Source of the DNA: Maricaulis sp.
GTDB lineage: Bacteria > Pseudomonadota > Alphaproteobacteria > Caulobacterales > Maricaulaceae
Assembly (NCBI RefSeq): GCF_015665295.1
Contig: NZ_JADFAJ010000001.1
Location: 124,001-188,000 of the forward strand
Length of the DNA stretch: 64,000 bases
Reading direction: 5' to 3'
The notes under the pieces were generated by a model, which was not told the origin of the DNA, did no database searches, and saw only the letters and a list, made by a program, of their open reading frames with translations. The position numbers were made by a program, and so were the translations under genes. Shown in pieces: positions 26,680-34,677 of this stretch. Each line of letters starts with the position of its first letter. Positions within the stretch are counted from its first letter, which is position 1.

Positions 26680-27990
26680 TCACCCCGTCCGCGCGCCGCG
26701 GAACAGCGACTCGCTGATCGGCTCGAACAGGTAATCCAGCGTCGTCCGGCTGGCCCCGGAGAAGATGAAGACTTCGACCGGCATGCCGGGGATCACGTCC
26801 AGCTCGCCAAGCCGTGCCGCCTGATCGGCCGGGATACGGATACGGACCTCGTAGTAGGAAACGCCGGTATTCTGGTCGGTCTTGAGATCGGCGCTGACGC
26901 TGATCACCTCTCCGTCGAGACGCGGTGTCATCCAGCTCTTGTACGCCGTCAGGCGGGTCCGCACCGCCTGGCCTTCATAAACGGTGGCACGATCGGACGG
27001 CTGAATTCGGACCGATGCCGTCATTTCGCCGGCAGCGGGGACAATTTCCAGAATGGCTTCACCGGGACGGACTACACCGCCGCGTGTGGCAAAGCGCAGA
27101 TTGAGGACCTCGCCCGACTGCGGCGCGACAACCACGGAGCGATTGAGCACGTCCTGGGCCGCCGCCAGGCGCTCGCTGGCCTGTTCCAGCTGACTGCGGA
27201 CTTCCAGCTGGTCTGCCGACACCTGCCGTGCGAAGGCCGCCTCGGTCTGGGCGATCTGCCCGTCGAGATCCTGTTCCAGCGTGGCGGCTTGCTGGGCGTC
27301 CGTACGCAGGCGCGAAATATCGGCCTCAAGCGCCGCCACATCACGCTCCATGCCACGCAATTCGTCCAGCCGCGCCATTTGCCGCTCATACCGCTCATTG
27401 AGCAGGGATAACTGATCCTGCGCAGCCGACAGCACACGCTGCGTTATGCGGATTTGCTGGGCCTGCAGGTCACGCGATGATCTGGCCCCATCCCGCCGCG
27501 CGGTCAGCACTGCGATGTCAGCCCGGAAGGACTGGGTCTGCTGGCGGAAGAGGTCGCGCTGTCGCGTAACCACGGCCTGGCGTTGCTCCTCGGTCAGACC
27601 GAGCGCGTCGAGCGGCGTGAAATCAGGCTCGTCGAGACCGTCCCGCAGGGCGGCCAGACGCTGGGTGGAACCGGTCAGCGTTGCGATCTCCTGCAACAGC
27701 TCGTCACGGACCGCCAGCGAGGCCGTTTCCTGCAGCGTCAGCAAGGGCGCTCCGGCTTCGACCCTGTCACCGTCACGAACCAGGAGTTCCTGGATGATGC
27801 CGCCTTCAAGATGCTGCACGACCTGGCGATCGTTCTCGACCACGATCTGGCCGGCCGCCGGCACACCTTCAGCCAGGGGGGCCAGCCCGGCCCAGGCGAG
27901 AAACCCGCCCAGCCCTATGAGACAGATCAGGGCCGAACGGCGGACAAAACTGTCGCTGAGAAGCCGGGTCGGCGTGGCAGGTCCGGTCAT
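26680..27990 (-). CDS. HlyD-family membrane fusion protein of type I secretion
   Basis: 436 residues. One N-terminal membrane segment (about 17-38) is followed by a biotinyl-lipoyl-like half motif (GQIVVENDRQVVQHLEGGIIQELLVRDGDRVEAG), a long coiled-coil hairpin, the second lipoyl half and a C-terminal beta-barrel with VPGMPVEVFI. The QHLEGGII motif is characteristic of PrtE/AprE/HlyD adaptors that link the inner-membrane ABC protein to TolC. Its ATG shares one base with the stop of the ABC transporter gene. Confidence 0.93.
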   Translation of the reverse strand: MTGPATPTRLLSDSFVRRSALICLIGLGGFLAWAGLAPLAEGVPAAGQIVVENDRQVVQHLEGGIIQELLVRDGDRVEAGAPLLTLQETASLAVRDELLQEIATLTGSTQRLAALRDGLDEPDFTPLDALGLTEEQRQAVVTRQRDLFRQQTQSFRADIAVLTARRDGARSSRDLQAQQIRITQRVLSAAQDQLSLLNERYERQMARLDELRGMERDVAALEADISRLRTDAQQAATLEQDLDGQIAQTEAAFARQVSADQLEVRSQLEQASERLAAAQDVLNRSVVVAPQSGEVLNLRFATRGGVVRPGEAILEIVPAAGEMTASVRIQPSDRATVYEGQAVRTRLTAYKSWMTPRLDGEVISVSADLKTDQNTGVSYYEVRIRIPADQAARLGELDVIPGMPVEVFIFSGASRTTLDYLFEPISESLFRGARTG

Positions 27991-29684
27991 CAGGCAGCTC
28001 CACCGCGACCGGACACACTGGCCCCGGCACCAGGCCCGGTTGCCAGTTTGAGAAATTGCTCGGCGGGCGCGGCCATGACATCGCCATTGCGGACCAGAAG
28101 GACCGTCTTGGCCCGTTCGATCACGCGGCGGTCATGGGTTGCCGCAAGGATGATGGCGCCGCGCTCGGCGGCCTGGCGCAGGGCATTGATAAGGGTCGGT
28201 GCCGCGGCGGCATCAAGATTGGCGGTCGGTTCGTCCAGCAGCAGCAAGACCGGATCGCCGAACAGCGCCCGGGCGAGACCGATCATCTGGCGCTGCCCGG
28301 CGGACAAATGGGTGCCGCCCGGCCCGACGCGCGTATCATAACCGTCCGGCAGGGCGAGAATGGCCTCGTGAGCGCCTGCGGCCCGCGCGGCCGCAATCAC
28401 CGTATCGGGCTCGGCATCGCCTAGTCGGGCAATGTTTTCGCCCACGGTCGCCGGCAGGAGTTCAACGTCTTGAGGCACGTAGCCCACGAAGCGGCCACGG
28501 TCGGGGCCGGGCCAGTCATGCAGGTTGCGCCCTCCCAGACTCATGGCGCCCGAGCCCGGCTGCCACGCCCCGGCCAGGGTCTGCAGCAGGGTTGTCTTGC
28601 CCGCCCCATTGCCGCCGGTCACGGCGACCAGCTGGCCACCTGATGCGGCCCAGCTGAACGGGCGGACTTGGGGCACTTCAGAGCCCGGAACGAGCACGGA
28701 GAGCCGGTCCAGCTTGAGTTCGGCGACCGGTCGCGGCAGGGGCGTGAAACTGGGGTCGGCGTCGGCACCGTCCAGGCGTTCCATCAACCCTTTCCAGGCC
28801 GACCACGTCTGGATCGTGTTGCGCCAGCCACCGACGATCTGGTCGATCGGACCAAGCGTGCGGGCGAGAATGATTGAGGAGGCAACGATCGCACCGGGCG
28901 AGATCTGCTGGCTGAGTGCCAGCGCCGCACCGCCCCCGAGCACGCAGATCTGCAGGACCTGTCGTGTCGAACGGGAAATCGCGGAGAACTTGCCGTCATC
29001 CTTAGCGGCATCCAGCGAAAAACCCTGGCCGGCGCCCTGGGTCGCATGCCAGCGGCGGAAAGCAGCCGGCACCAGACCCATGGCGGCCATCGCCGAGCGC
29101 TGACGCTCCAGACCGGAGGCGAATTCGCCGGCACTGCGCAGGGCGCCCTGCGAAAACTGGCTTGCCTGGCGGGTTGTCAGCTCGGCGGTGACGGCGACCG
29201 CAAAGACAATCGCTGCGCCAACCAGCCCGACCAATCCGAGAACCGGATGGATCAGGAACAACACGATGAGGAAAAACGGCGCGAACGGGAGGTCGGCGAA
29301 GGGCATCAAACTGCCCGATTGCAGCGCGGTCTGGACACGCTGGATCGCACCAAGATCGCGAGCCAGATGCGGCTGGCCGGATTCGGACTCGAACCGGGAA
29401 AAAGCCAGGGGTGTCAAAAGCGCATCAAGCTCAAGGCCTGCCAGCGCACTGACCCGGCGACGACCGGCCTCGGCAGCACCGTAAACCCCCAGCAGGAAGA
29501 CCGCGAGCACGGACAACCAGATCAGCGTATCGATCGATCCGGATGACAACACCCGGTCATACACCTGAAGCATGTAGAGCGGCGACACCAGGAGGAGCAG
29601 GTTCGAGGCGAGCGAAAACCCTGCCAACGCCGCCAAATGCGGTCGCAAGCATTGCCTGACCTGCAAGGCGAGAGGTTCCTGCAT
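27990..29684 (-). CDS. Type I secretion ABC transporter, permease and ATPase (PrtD/HlyB-like)
   Basis: 564 residues from ATG 29684, which has GGAG five bases upstream-type spacing; a longer frame to 29801 would add 39 unrelated residues. Six membrane segments are followed by an ATPase domain: Walker A GGNGAGKTT, signature LSAGQRQ, Walker B VLLLLDEPTANLD and switch His in ATHD. There is no N-terminal C39 peptidase or C39-like domain, as in PrtD/AprD/RsaD systems that export RTX and S-layer proteins with uncleaved C-terminal signals. It is the first of three secretion genes and most likely exports the 1634-residue M10/cadherin protein. Confidence 0.95.
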   Translation of the reverse strand: MQEPLALQVRQCLRPHLAALAGFSLASNLLLLVSPLYMLQVYDRVLSSGSIDTLIWLSVLAVFLLGVYGAAEAGRRRVSALAGLELDALLTPLAFSRFESESGQPHLARDLGAIQRVQTALQSGSLMPFADLPFAPFFLIVLFLIHPVLGLVGLVGAAIVFAVAVTAELTTRQASQFSQGALRSAGEFASGLERQRSAMAAMGLVPAAFRRWHATQGAGQGFSLDAAKDDGKFSAISRSTRQVLQICVLGGGAALALSQQISPGAIVASSIILARTLGPIDQIVGGWRNTIQTWSAWKGLMERLDGADADPSFTPLPRPVAELKLDRLSVLVPGSEVPQVRPFSWAASGGQLVAVTGGNGAGKTTLLQTLAGAWQPGSGAMSLGGRNLHDWPGPDRGRFVGYVPQDVELLPATVGENIARLGDAEPDTVIAAARAAGAHEAILALPDGYDTRVGPGGTHLSAGQRQMIGLARALFGDPVLLLLDEPTANLDAAAAPTLINALRQAAERGAIILAATHDRRVIERAKTVLLVRNGDVMAAPAEQFLKLATGPGAGASVSGRGGAA

Positions 29685-29825
29685 TCTCACTCCAACTCCG
29701 GGCACACGAAACGGTGACGCATCCATGGGCTGCGCGACACACGACTCCTGCCATCTTATGCAACGATAGCGCCAGCACTGCCATTTCGCCAGTGCCGACA
29801 TGGGGTTGTGTGCAGAAACCGAACC

Positions 29826-30794
29826 CTATTTGAGACCGACGCGCAGCAGGTCGTGCAGATGCAGTATGCCAACGGGGAGACCGGAAGTGTCGACGATAAA
29901 GAGCTGGATGATCTTGGGCTGCCCGGCCGTCATGAGACGCAGCGCATCCGCTGCCAGCATTCCGGCGTTTCCGGTGCGGGGGTTGCGGGTCATGACGTCG
30001 GCAGCGCGTTTGTCGACCAGGGCGGCGCCCATGTGACGTCGCAGATCGCCGTCGGTAATGATACCGGCCAGCTTGCCCTCGCCATCCACGATACCGGCAC
30101 ATCCAAAACTCTTGGTCGTCATTTCGATCAGGACGTCGCTCATCGGCGCGTCCGCGCCGATGAGTGGCACGGCGTCGTCGCTGTGCATGATGTCGCCGAC
30201 GCTGGCCAGCGCCGCGCCAAGGGCACCACCGGGGTGGAATGTCTTGAAATCGGACGCTGTGAACCCGCGGGCTTCCAGCAGGGCGACCGCCAACGCATCG
30301 CCCAGCGCCATCATCAGCGTGGTCGACGTCGTCGGCGCCCGGGTCTCGCCACAGGCTTCCGGCGCGGCAGGGATCGCCAGAAGATAATCACCGGCGCGTC
30401 CCAGCGTGCTCTCCGGCTGCGCCGTCATCGCGATCAACGGAACGCCGAAGCGGCGGCAATAGGCGATCAGGTCGCCCAGCTCCTTGGTCTCGCCCGACTT
30501 TGACAGGGCAAGCACGGCGTCGCTGGCACCGATCATGCCGAGATCACCATGGCTCGCCTCGGTGGGATGGACGTAGTAGGCGGGTGTTCCGGTGGAGGCC
30601 AGCGTCGCCGCAATCTTGCGGGCGACATGGCCCGACTTGCCAACCCCGGCACAGATCAATCGCCCTTCCAGCCCGCGCAGACGCGCGATGGTCGCGGCGA
30701 AATCCGTCGAGATCGACGCTTCCAGCGCAACCATGCCGTCGCGTTCGGTGGCAATTACCCGGCGGGCAGATTGCACGGGATCATTGTCGGACAT
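29826..30794 (-). CDS. kpsF: Arabinose-5-phosphate isomerase (KpsF/GutQ family)
   Basis: 322 residues: N-terminal SIS domain (about 40-170; GVGKSGHVARKIAATLASTGTPAYYVHP and ALSKSGETKEL) and two C-terminal CBS domains (about 205-320). This is the full KpsF/KdsD layout. It interconverts ribulose-5-P and arabinose-5-P, the first step to Kdo for lipopolysaccharide. It follows no obvious operon partner; the type I transporter lies downstream on the same strand with about 140 bases between. The gene lies divergent from the candidate 6S RNA and gpmA. Confidence 0.94.
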   Translation of the reverse strand: MSDNDPVQSARRVIATERDGMVALEASISTDFAATIARLRGLEGRLICAGVGKSGHVARKIAATLASTGTPAYYVHPTEASHGDLGMIGASDAVLALSKSGETKELGDLIAYCRRFGVPLIAMTAQPESTLGRAGDYLLAIPAAPEACGETRAPTTSTTLMMALGDALAVALLEARGFTASDFKTFHPGGALGAALASVGDIMHSDDAVPLIGADAPMSDVLIEMTTKSFGCAGIVDGEGKLAGIITDGDLRRHMGAALVDKRAADVMTRNPRTGNAGMLAADALRLMTAGQPKIIQLFIVDTSGLPVGILHLHDLLRVGLK

Positions 30795-30864
30795 GCCGGT
30801 TCCTCGCAGCCAGTCAGGACAGGAATGCCCTTTTCAGGGAGACCCCATACCAGAACCGCGCACG

Positions 30865-31020
30865 TCCGGGGAAGAGACGCGCGCGGTTGGTGCAGCGTGA
30901 TGCGAACTGGCCCTCGGGGGACGGAGAAGAGCCTCACATCCAGTCGCCGCTCATCGGGGCGGATAAGTTATGCCTTGGGTGTGGGTTCAAATAATCGAAC
31001 CAGGCCCGCCCCGGTACCTG
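30865..31020 (+). ncRNA. ssrS: Candidate 6S RNA
   Basis: The 360-base gap between kpsF and gpmA has no credible protein gene but folds like 6S RNA. CCGGGG (30876-30881) can close with CCCCGG (31009-31014); GCG-A-ACTGG (30902-30910) pairs with CCAGTCGC (30940-30947) as the terminal arm; and GGTTC/GAACC (30984-31001) forms the small hairpin found on the 3' side of the central bubble. The 5' side carries GCGCGGTTGGTG, matching the E. coli 6S stretch CGCGGUUGGUG. 6S RNA mimics an open promoter and holds sigma-70 polymerase. Ends are approximate and I cannot run a covariance search. Confidence 0.5.
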
Positions 31021-31157
31021 TAGTTTCTTCATACCACAATCCGACCCGGACGGGTAAGTGATTTCTGGGCTCTGCGCCTGTCAGCGGCTCTGCCTTGCCC
31101 TGCTGGCCTTCACGGGCTATCGCTGCGCCCGACAGGACATTTTTTGGAGTCGATCTC

Positions 31158-31889
31158 ATGCCGCAACTCGCCCTCATCCGGCACGGCCAGAGCGTCTGGA
31201 ATCTGGAGAATCGATTCACCGGCTGGGTGGATGTCGACCTCACCGATGAAGGCGTGGCGCAAGCCAAGCATGCGGGCGAATTACTCGCCGAGACCGGCTT
31301 CAAGCCGCAACACGCTTTCGTCTCGGTGCTCAAGCGCGCCATCAAGACGCTCAATCTCACCCTTGAAGGCCTCGACAAGCTCTGGATACCGGTCGAGAAA
31401 TCCTGGCGATTGAACGAGCGACATTACGGGGGCCTCGCGGGCCTCAACAAGGACGAGACCCGCGCCAGACATGGCGATGAACAGGTCCGGATCTGGCGTC
31501 GCTCTTTCGACACGCCGCCGCCGCCGCTGCCCGAGGATCACGCCTACCACCCGGTCAATGACTGCCGCTATGCCGAGGTTCCTCGCGGACTTCTCCCGGG
31601 TTCCGAATCCCTGAAATCCACACTTGATCGGGTTGAGCCCTATTGGACGGCATCGATCCTGCCGCGGCTCAGGGCCGGCGAGACACTGGTCGTCGCGGCC
31701 CATGGCAACAGCTTGAGGGCTCTGGTCAAACTCCTCTTCCAGGTGTCGGATCGGGATATCATGGATATCGAGGTCCCGACCGGAAATCCGCTGCTGATCG
31801 ACCTCGCCGATGACGGCGAGACCATCACCGCGGCCCGCTATCTCGATCCGAAGCGCGCCAAGCCACTGCCGCCGCTTCCGGGCGCGTGA
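31158..31889 (+). CDS. gpmA: 2,3-bisphosphoglycerate-dependent phosphoglycerate mutase
   Basis: 243 residues from ATG 31158, which has GGAG at 31146-31149; upstream in-frame starts add foreign residues. LIRHGQSVWNLENRFTGWVDVDLT holds the phosphohistidine (RHG), RLNERHYGGLAG the catalytic Glu, and AAHGNSLRALVK the second His, all diagnostic of dPGM. It interconverts 3- and 2-phosphoglycerate in glycolysis and gluconeogenesis. It overlaps the next gene by four bases (GTGA), so a RibD-like deaminase is translated behind it. Confidence 0.96.
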   Translation: MPQLALIRHGQSVWNLENRFTGWVDVDLTDEGVAQAKHAGELLAETGFKPQHAFVSVLKRAIKTLNLTLEGLDKLWIPVEKSWRLNERHYGGLAGLNKDETRARHGDEQVRIWRRSFDTPPPPLPEDHAYHPVNDCRYAEVPRGLLPGSESLKSTLDRVEPYWTASILPRLRAGETLVVAAHGNSLRALVKLLFQVSDRDIMDIEVPTGNPLLIDLADDGETITAARYLDPKRAKPLPPLPGA

Positions 31890-32509
31890 GCTCGCTGGAC
31901 GACGCACGGCATATTGATCTGGCGCTCGCGCTTGCGCGCAGCCAGCAGGGAAAAACCGCGCCCAATCCCGCCGTCGGTTGTGTCCTCGTGAAAGACGGAA
32001 ACATCGTCGCGACCGGCGCGACACAGGATGGTGGTCGTCCGCATGCAGAACGCGTCGCACTGGAGACAGCGGGGACCGCCGCGCGTGGCGCTACCGTCTA
32101 TGTCACGCTTGAGCCCTGCGCCCATCATGGCCAGACACCGCCCTGCGCGGATGCCCTGGTCGCCGCCGGCGTCAAGCGGGTGGTGATCGCCTGCCGGGAC
32201 CGTTTCGACCAGGTCGCCGGTCGCGGCATTTCCCGTCTTGAGGACGCAGGCATCCAGGTGCAGGTCGGCCTCCGCAGCGAGGACGCACACATTCTTTACG
32301 CCGGCTTCTTCTCTCGGATCGAAACCGGCCGCCCGGAAGTCCGTGTCGATGCGCGACCGCGTGGCTATGACGCGACGCTGGCTGCAACGACACCACACGA
32401 AGCCGAGGCGGAAATCCGCGCGCACGGCGAGGCCGGTCGGAACAGGGTCCGGATCGCCGCAGACAATCCGCTTGCCGCACACGACTTTGGGACTCCGGAC
32501 GACAGCTAG
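31886..32509 (+). CDS. RibD-like deaminase domain protein lacking an intact reductase domain
   Basis: 207 residues, starting at GTG 31886, which overlaps the gpmA stop. The deaminase zinc motifs HAERVALE and PCAHHGQTPPCADAL (about residues 53-90) match RibD, which deaminates the pyrimidine intermediate of riboflavin synthesis. Normal RibD has about 360 residues with a C-terminal NADPH reductase; here after GFFSRIETGRPEVRV only about 55 residues remain, and they look like a compressed relic (TPHEAEAEIRAHG..ADNPL vaguely matches the reductase start). Either the protein is a stand-alone deaminase or a paralogue with another substrate; a full ribD should exist elsewhere. Confidence 0.75.
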   Translation: MSSLDDARHIDLALALARSQQGKTAPNPAVGCVLVKDGNIVATGATQDGGRPHAERVALETAGTAARGATVYVTLEPCAHHGQTPPCADALVAAGVKRVVIACRDRFDQVAGRGISRLEDAGIQVQVGLRSEDAHILYAGFFSRIETGRPEVRVDARPRGYDATLAATTPHEAEAEIRAHGEAGRNRVRIAADNPLAAHDFGTPDDS

Positions 32510-32579
32510 GCGACAAACAGCCTGTTAACGGTCCTTCTCTATGGTGGGTGTCTGGACATTCCACCACGGGACCACGGCG

Positions 32580-33881
32580 ATGGCCGGTCGCAAGATCGAG
32601 TACAAGAAACTGACGCAGGACGAGGTCGACGCAATCTGTGCGCGGCACGAGCGCCTGTGGTCGGGCCGCTCGGGTGGCGCACGCGCCAGTTTTGCCTACA
32701 CGATCCTGGAAGACCTGGTCCTTGCCTGTCGCGACCTGTCGGATGCCGACTTCAGTGGCGCCGTTTTGCGGGGAACGGTGCTGTCCGGAGCCACCTTGAA
32801 CAGTGCGATTTTCTTTGCCGCCGACATGCGCCGCGCCAATCTGGAGGGCGCCTCCCTGCGCCGGGCCGATCTGCGCGGAGCGATCATGCGCGGCGCGAAT
32901 CTGACCGGGGCCGACCTGACCGAGGCCGATATGCGCGAAGGCGCAATCGCGCAAATGGACAAGGAAAAGGGGCTGGCCATTCTGAGCCACCGCTCCCAGG
33001 AAAACGACTCCGGCACCGCCAATTTCACCGGCGCCAATCTCTCCCGGTCGAAAATGGCCGGCATTGCCGCCCAGAAAGCCGACTTCACGGACGCCATGCT
33101 GCTTGGCACGCGAATGATCCGGGCCAATTTGCGCGGCTCCTCATTCCAGGGGGCCAACCTTGAAGGCGCCGACCTGTCGGGCGCCGATCTGTCTGATACC
33201 GATTTCAGCCATGCGGTGCTGGTCGGCACGAAAACCGTCATGGCCAAAACGCAAGGCATGAACACCGAAGGTGCGCTCACCAACAAGCCGGTGGGCATTG
33301 ATGCCAGCTCACTTGAGCAGCCCGTCGCCGACCAGATCGCGGAGCATGTGCGCTGGTGTGACACCAACGGCAAGGAGGGCAAGCCCTCCCTGTTCGACGG
33401 CACCGACCTGCGCGGCCTCACCTCGCTGGCGGGCAAGACACTGACGGCCTTCCACGCCCGTGGTGCGACGCTGTACGGGCTGGACCTGGAAGGCGCCCAA
33501 TTGCAGGGCGCTCGTCTGGAGAAAGCCGATCTGCGGATGGTCAGCCTGCGCGGCGCCGACCTGCGCGGCGCGGATTTGACCGGCGCAAACCTGTCCAATT
33601 CGGATTTGCGGGATTGCCAGCTCGGCCCGCTTCTGCTGGAAGGCAACCGCCTGCTGCCGGCGTCGCTGGCCGGCGTCCGGGCCCGCTACACCGATCTGCG
33701 CGGCGCTGACCTGCGCCAGGCCAAAGCCACCGGCGGCGACTTCTCATACGCCACGCTAAACGGCGCAAACGTGAAGAAAGCGAGCTTCAGCGGCTCCTGC
33801 TTCACCGGCGCGCGCGTCGATGAAGATTTCACCGAGAATGTCGAATCGGTCGACGGCGCTGTCGATCTCGACGCTGCCTGA
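32580..33881 (+). CDS. Pentapeptide-repeat protein
   Basis: 433 residues from ATG 32580; an upstream ATG at 32541 is possible. Two long blocks of A(D/N)LxX repeats (about residues 45-215 and 275-420) are joined by a less regular linker that contains WCDTNGKEGKPSLFDGTDL. The repeats form right-handed quadrilateral beta helices; the protein has no signal peptide or membrane segment, so it is probably cytosolic. The N-terminal KKLTQDEVDAICARHERLW leader is shared by a group of alphaproteobacterial pentapeptide proteins whose role I do not know. DNA-mimic gyrase protection is known for some relatives but cannot be assumed. Confidence 0.88.
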   Translation: MAGRKIEYKKLTQDEVDAICARHERLWSGRSGGARASFAYTILEDLVLACRDLSDADFSGAVLRGTVLSGATLNSAIFFAADMRRANLEGASLRRADLRGAIMRGANLTGADLTEADMREGAIAQMDKEKGLAILSHRSQENDSGTANFTGANLSRSKMAGIAAQKADFTDAMLLGTRMIRANLRGSSFQGANLEGADLSGADLSDTDFSHAVLVGTKTVMAKTQGMNTEGALTNKPVGIDASSLEQPVADQIAEHVRWCDTNGKEGKPSLFDGTDLRGLTSLAGKTLTAFHARGATLYGLDLEGAQLQGARLEKADLRMVSLRGADLRGADLTGANLSNSDLRDCQLGPLLLEGNRLLPASLAGVRARYTDLRGADLRQAKATGGDFSYATLNGANVKKASFSGSCFTGARVDEDFTENVESVDGAVDLDAA

Positions 33882-33913
33882 GCTTCGCCTCCCGAGCTGA
33901 ACAACCAAAGAAA

Positions 33914-33941
33914 GAGGCGGCAAGCTTGCGCTCACCGCCTC
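33914..33941 (-). terminator. Intrinsic terminator of the hsp20 gene
   Basis: On the minus strand GAGGCGG and CCGCCTC form a 7-bp stem (33914-33920 with 33935-33941), followed directly by TTTCTTTG. It lies 40 bases past the hsp20 stop. In the other direction the stem could help stop transcription from the pentapeptide gene, though the tract after it is not T-rich. Confidence 0.6.
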
Positions 33942-33981
33942 AGGGACAATCGGAGGGAAATCAGTGTCCGTCAGCGACGGA

Positions 33982-34458
33982 TCAGGCGGCCTTGGTCTTG
34001 CGGCCCTCGATCAGCTTGGCACGGGTCTTTCCCGCACCGGACTTGATTTCAATCCGTTTCGGCTTCGCCGCTTCCGGGACTTCCCGGACCAGTCGGACCT
34101 GAAGCAGGCCGTTCTGCAAGCCGGCATCCGCTACTTCGACATGATCCGCCAGGTGAAAGCGACGCTCGAACGACCGTTCGGCAATTCCCCGATGCAGGAA
34201 CCGACGATCATCCGCATCGACCTTTTCGGCGATCTTGCCGGAGACGGTCAGGACATTCTCCTGCACTTCCACGACGAGATCGTCCTCGCCGAAACCGGCA
34301 ACGGCCAGCTCGATCAGGTACTCGTCATCGGCAACGTGCTGAATATTGTAGGGCGGGTACCCCTGTGACTCGATCTTGGTTGCCGAGTCCATCATGTCCG
34401 CGAGCCGGTCAAAGCCGACAATCGAGCGGTAGAGCGGGGTGAAATCAACAGTACGCAT
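33982..34458 (-). CDS. Small heat-shock protein, Hsp20/IbpA family
   Basis: 158 residues from ATG 34458, which has a strong AAGGAGGA box nine bases upstream; the longer frame to 34686 would run through the 5' UTR. MRTVDFTPLYRSIVGFDRL and YPPYNI are IbpA-type N-terminal motifs, the alpha-crystallin domain spans about residues 35-130, with LAVAGF and the conserved A-x-x-x-N-G-L-L (ADAGLQNGLL) near its end, and the C-terminal tail has the RIEI anchoring I-x-I motif. It is an ATP-independent holdase. The leader carries a ROSE-type thermometer and an RpoH-like promoter, described separately. Confidence 0.95.
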   Translation of the reverse strand: MRTVDFTPLYRSIVGFDRLADMMDSATKIESQGYPPYNIQHVADDEYLIELAVAGFGEDDLVVEVQENVLTVSGKIAEKVDADDRRFLHRGIAERSFERRFHLADHVEVADAGLQNGLLQVRLVREVPEAAKPKRIEIKSGAGKTRAKLIEGRKTKAA

Positions 34459-34466
34459 TGCGGTCC

Positions 34467-34540
34467 ATCCTCCTTCAGAGCGATAAACAGGCCCGGGAAA
34501 CCGGGCGGTTGAGACAGGCCAGATCCAGAGGATCCTGGCC
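34467..34540 (-). promoter_or_regulatory. ROSE-type RNA thermometer in the hsp20 5' UTR
   Basis: Read on the minus strand, the leader has three consecutive hairpins. The first (34517-34540) is GGCCAGGATCC against GGATCTGGCC with one bulge; the second (34491-34506) is a perfect GCCCGG-TTTC-CCGGGC; the last (34467-34484) is ATCGCTC-TGAA-GGAGGAT, in which UCGCU fits the ROSE consensus UYGCU and lies opposite the Shine-Dalgarno GGAGG. In known ROSE elements this weak hairpin, including a G-G pair, melts on heating and frees the ribosome site. Confidence 0.75.
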
Positions 34541-34576
34541 GCTGTTCCGGGCCCCTTCCGGCGACCCGTGCCATTT

Positions 34577-34604
34577 ATTTGGGAAGCCTGTTTTTGCGCT
34601 TCAA
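34577..34604 (-). promoter_or_regulatory. RpoH (sigma-32)-type promoter of hsp20
   Basis: On the minus strand GTTGAAG (34599-34605 region) is separated by 15 bases from CCCAAAT (34577-34583), close to the heat-shock promoter form CTTGAA...CCCCAT. Transcription would start near 34570 and give a leader of about 110 bases that holds the complete ROSE-type structure. Confidence 0.55.
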
Positions 34605-34677
34605 CCCCCGCAAACAGAATTTGCGCCGAGGCTGCAGCTTGTCTACCAATTGCGCGGCAACAAGGAGTTCCCTCACC

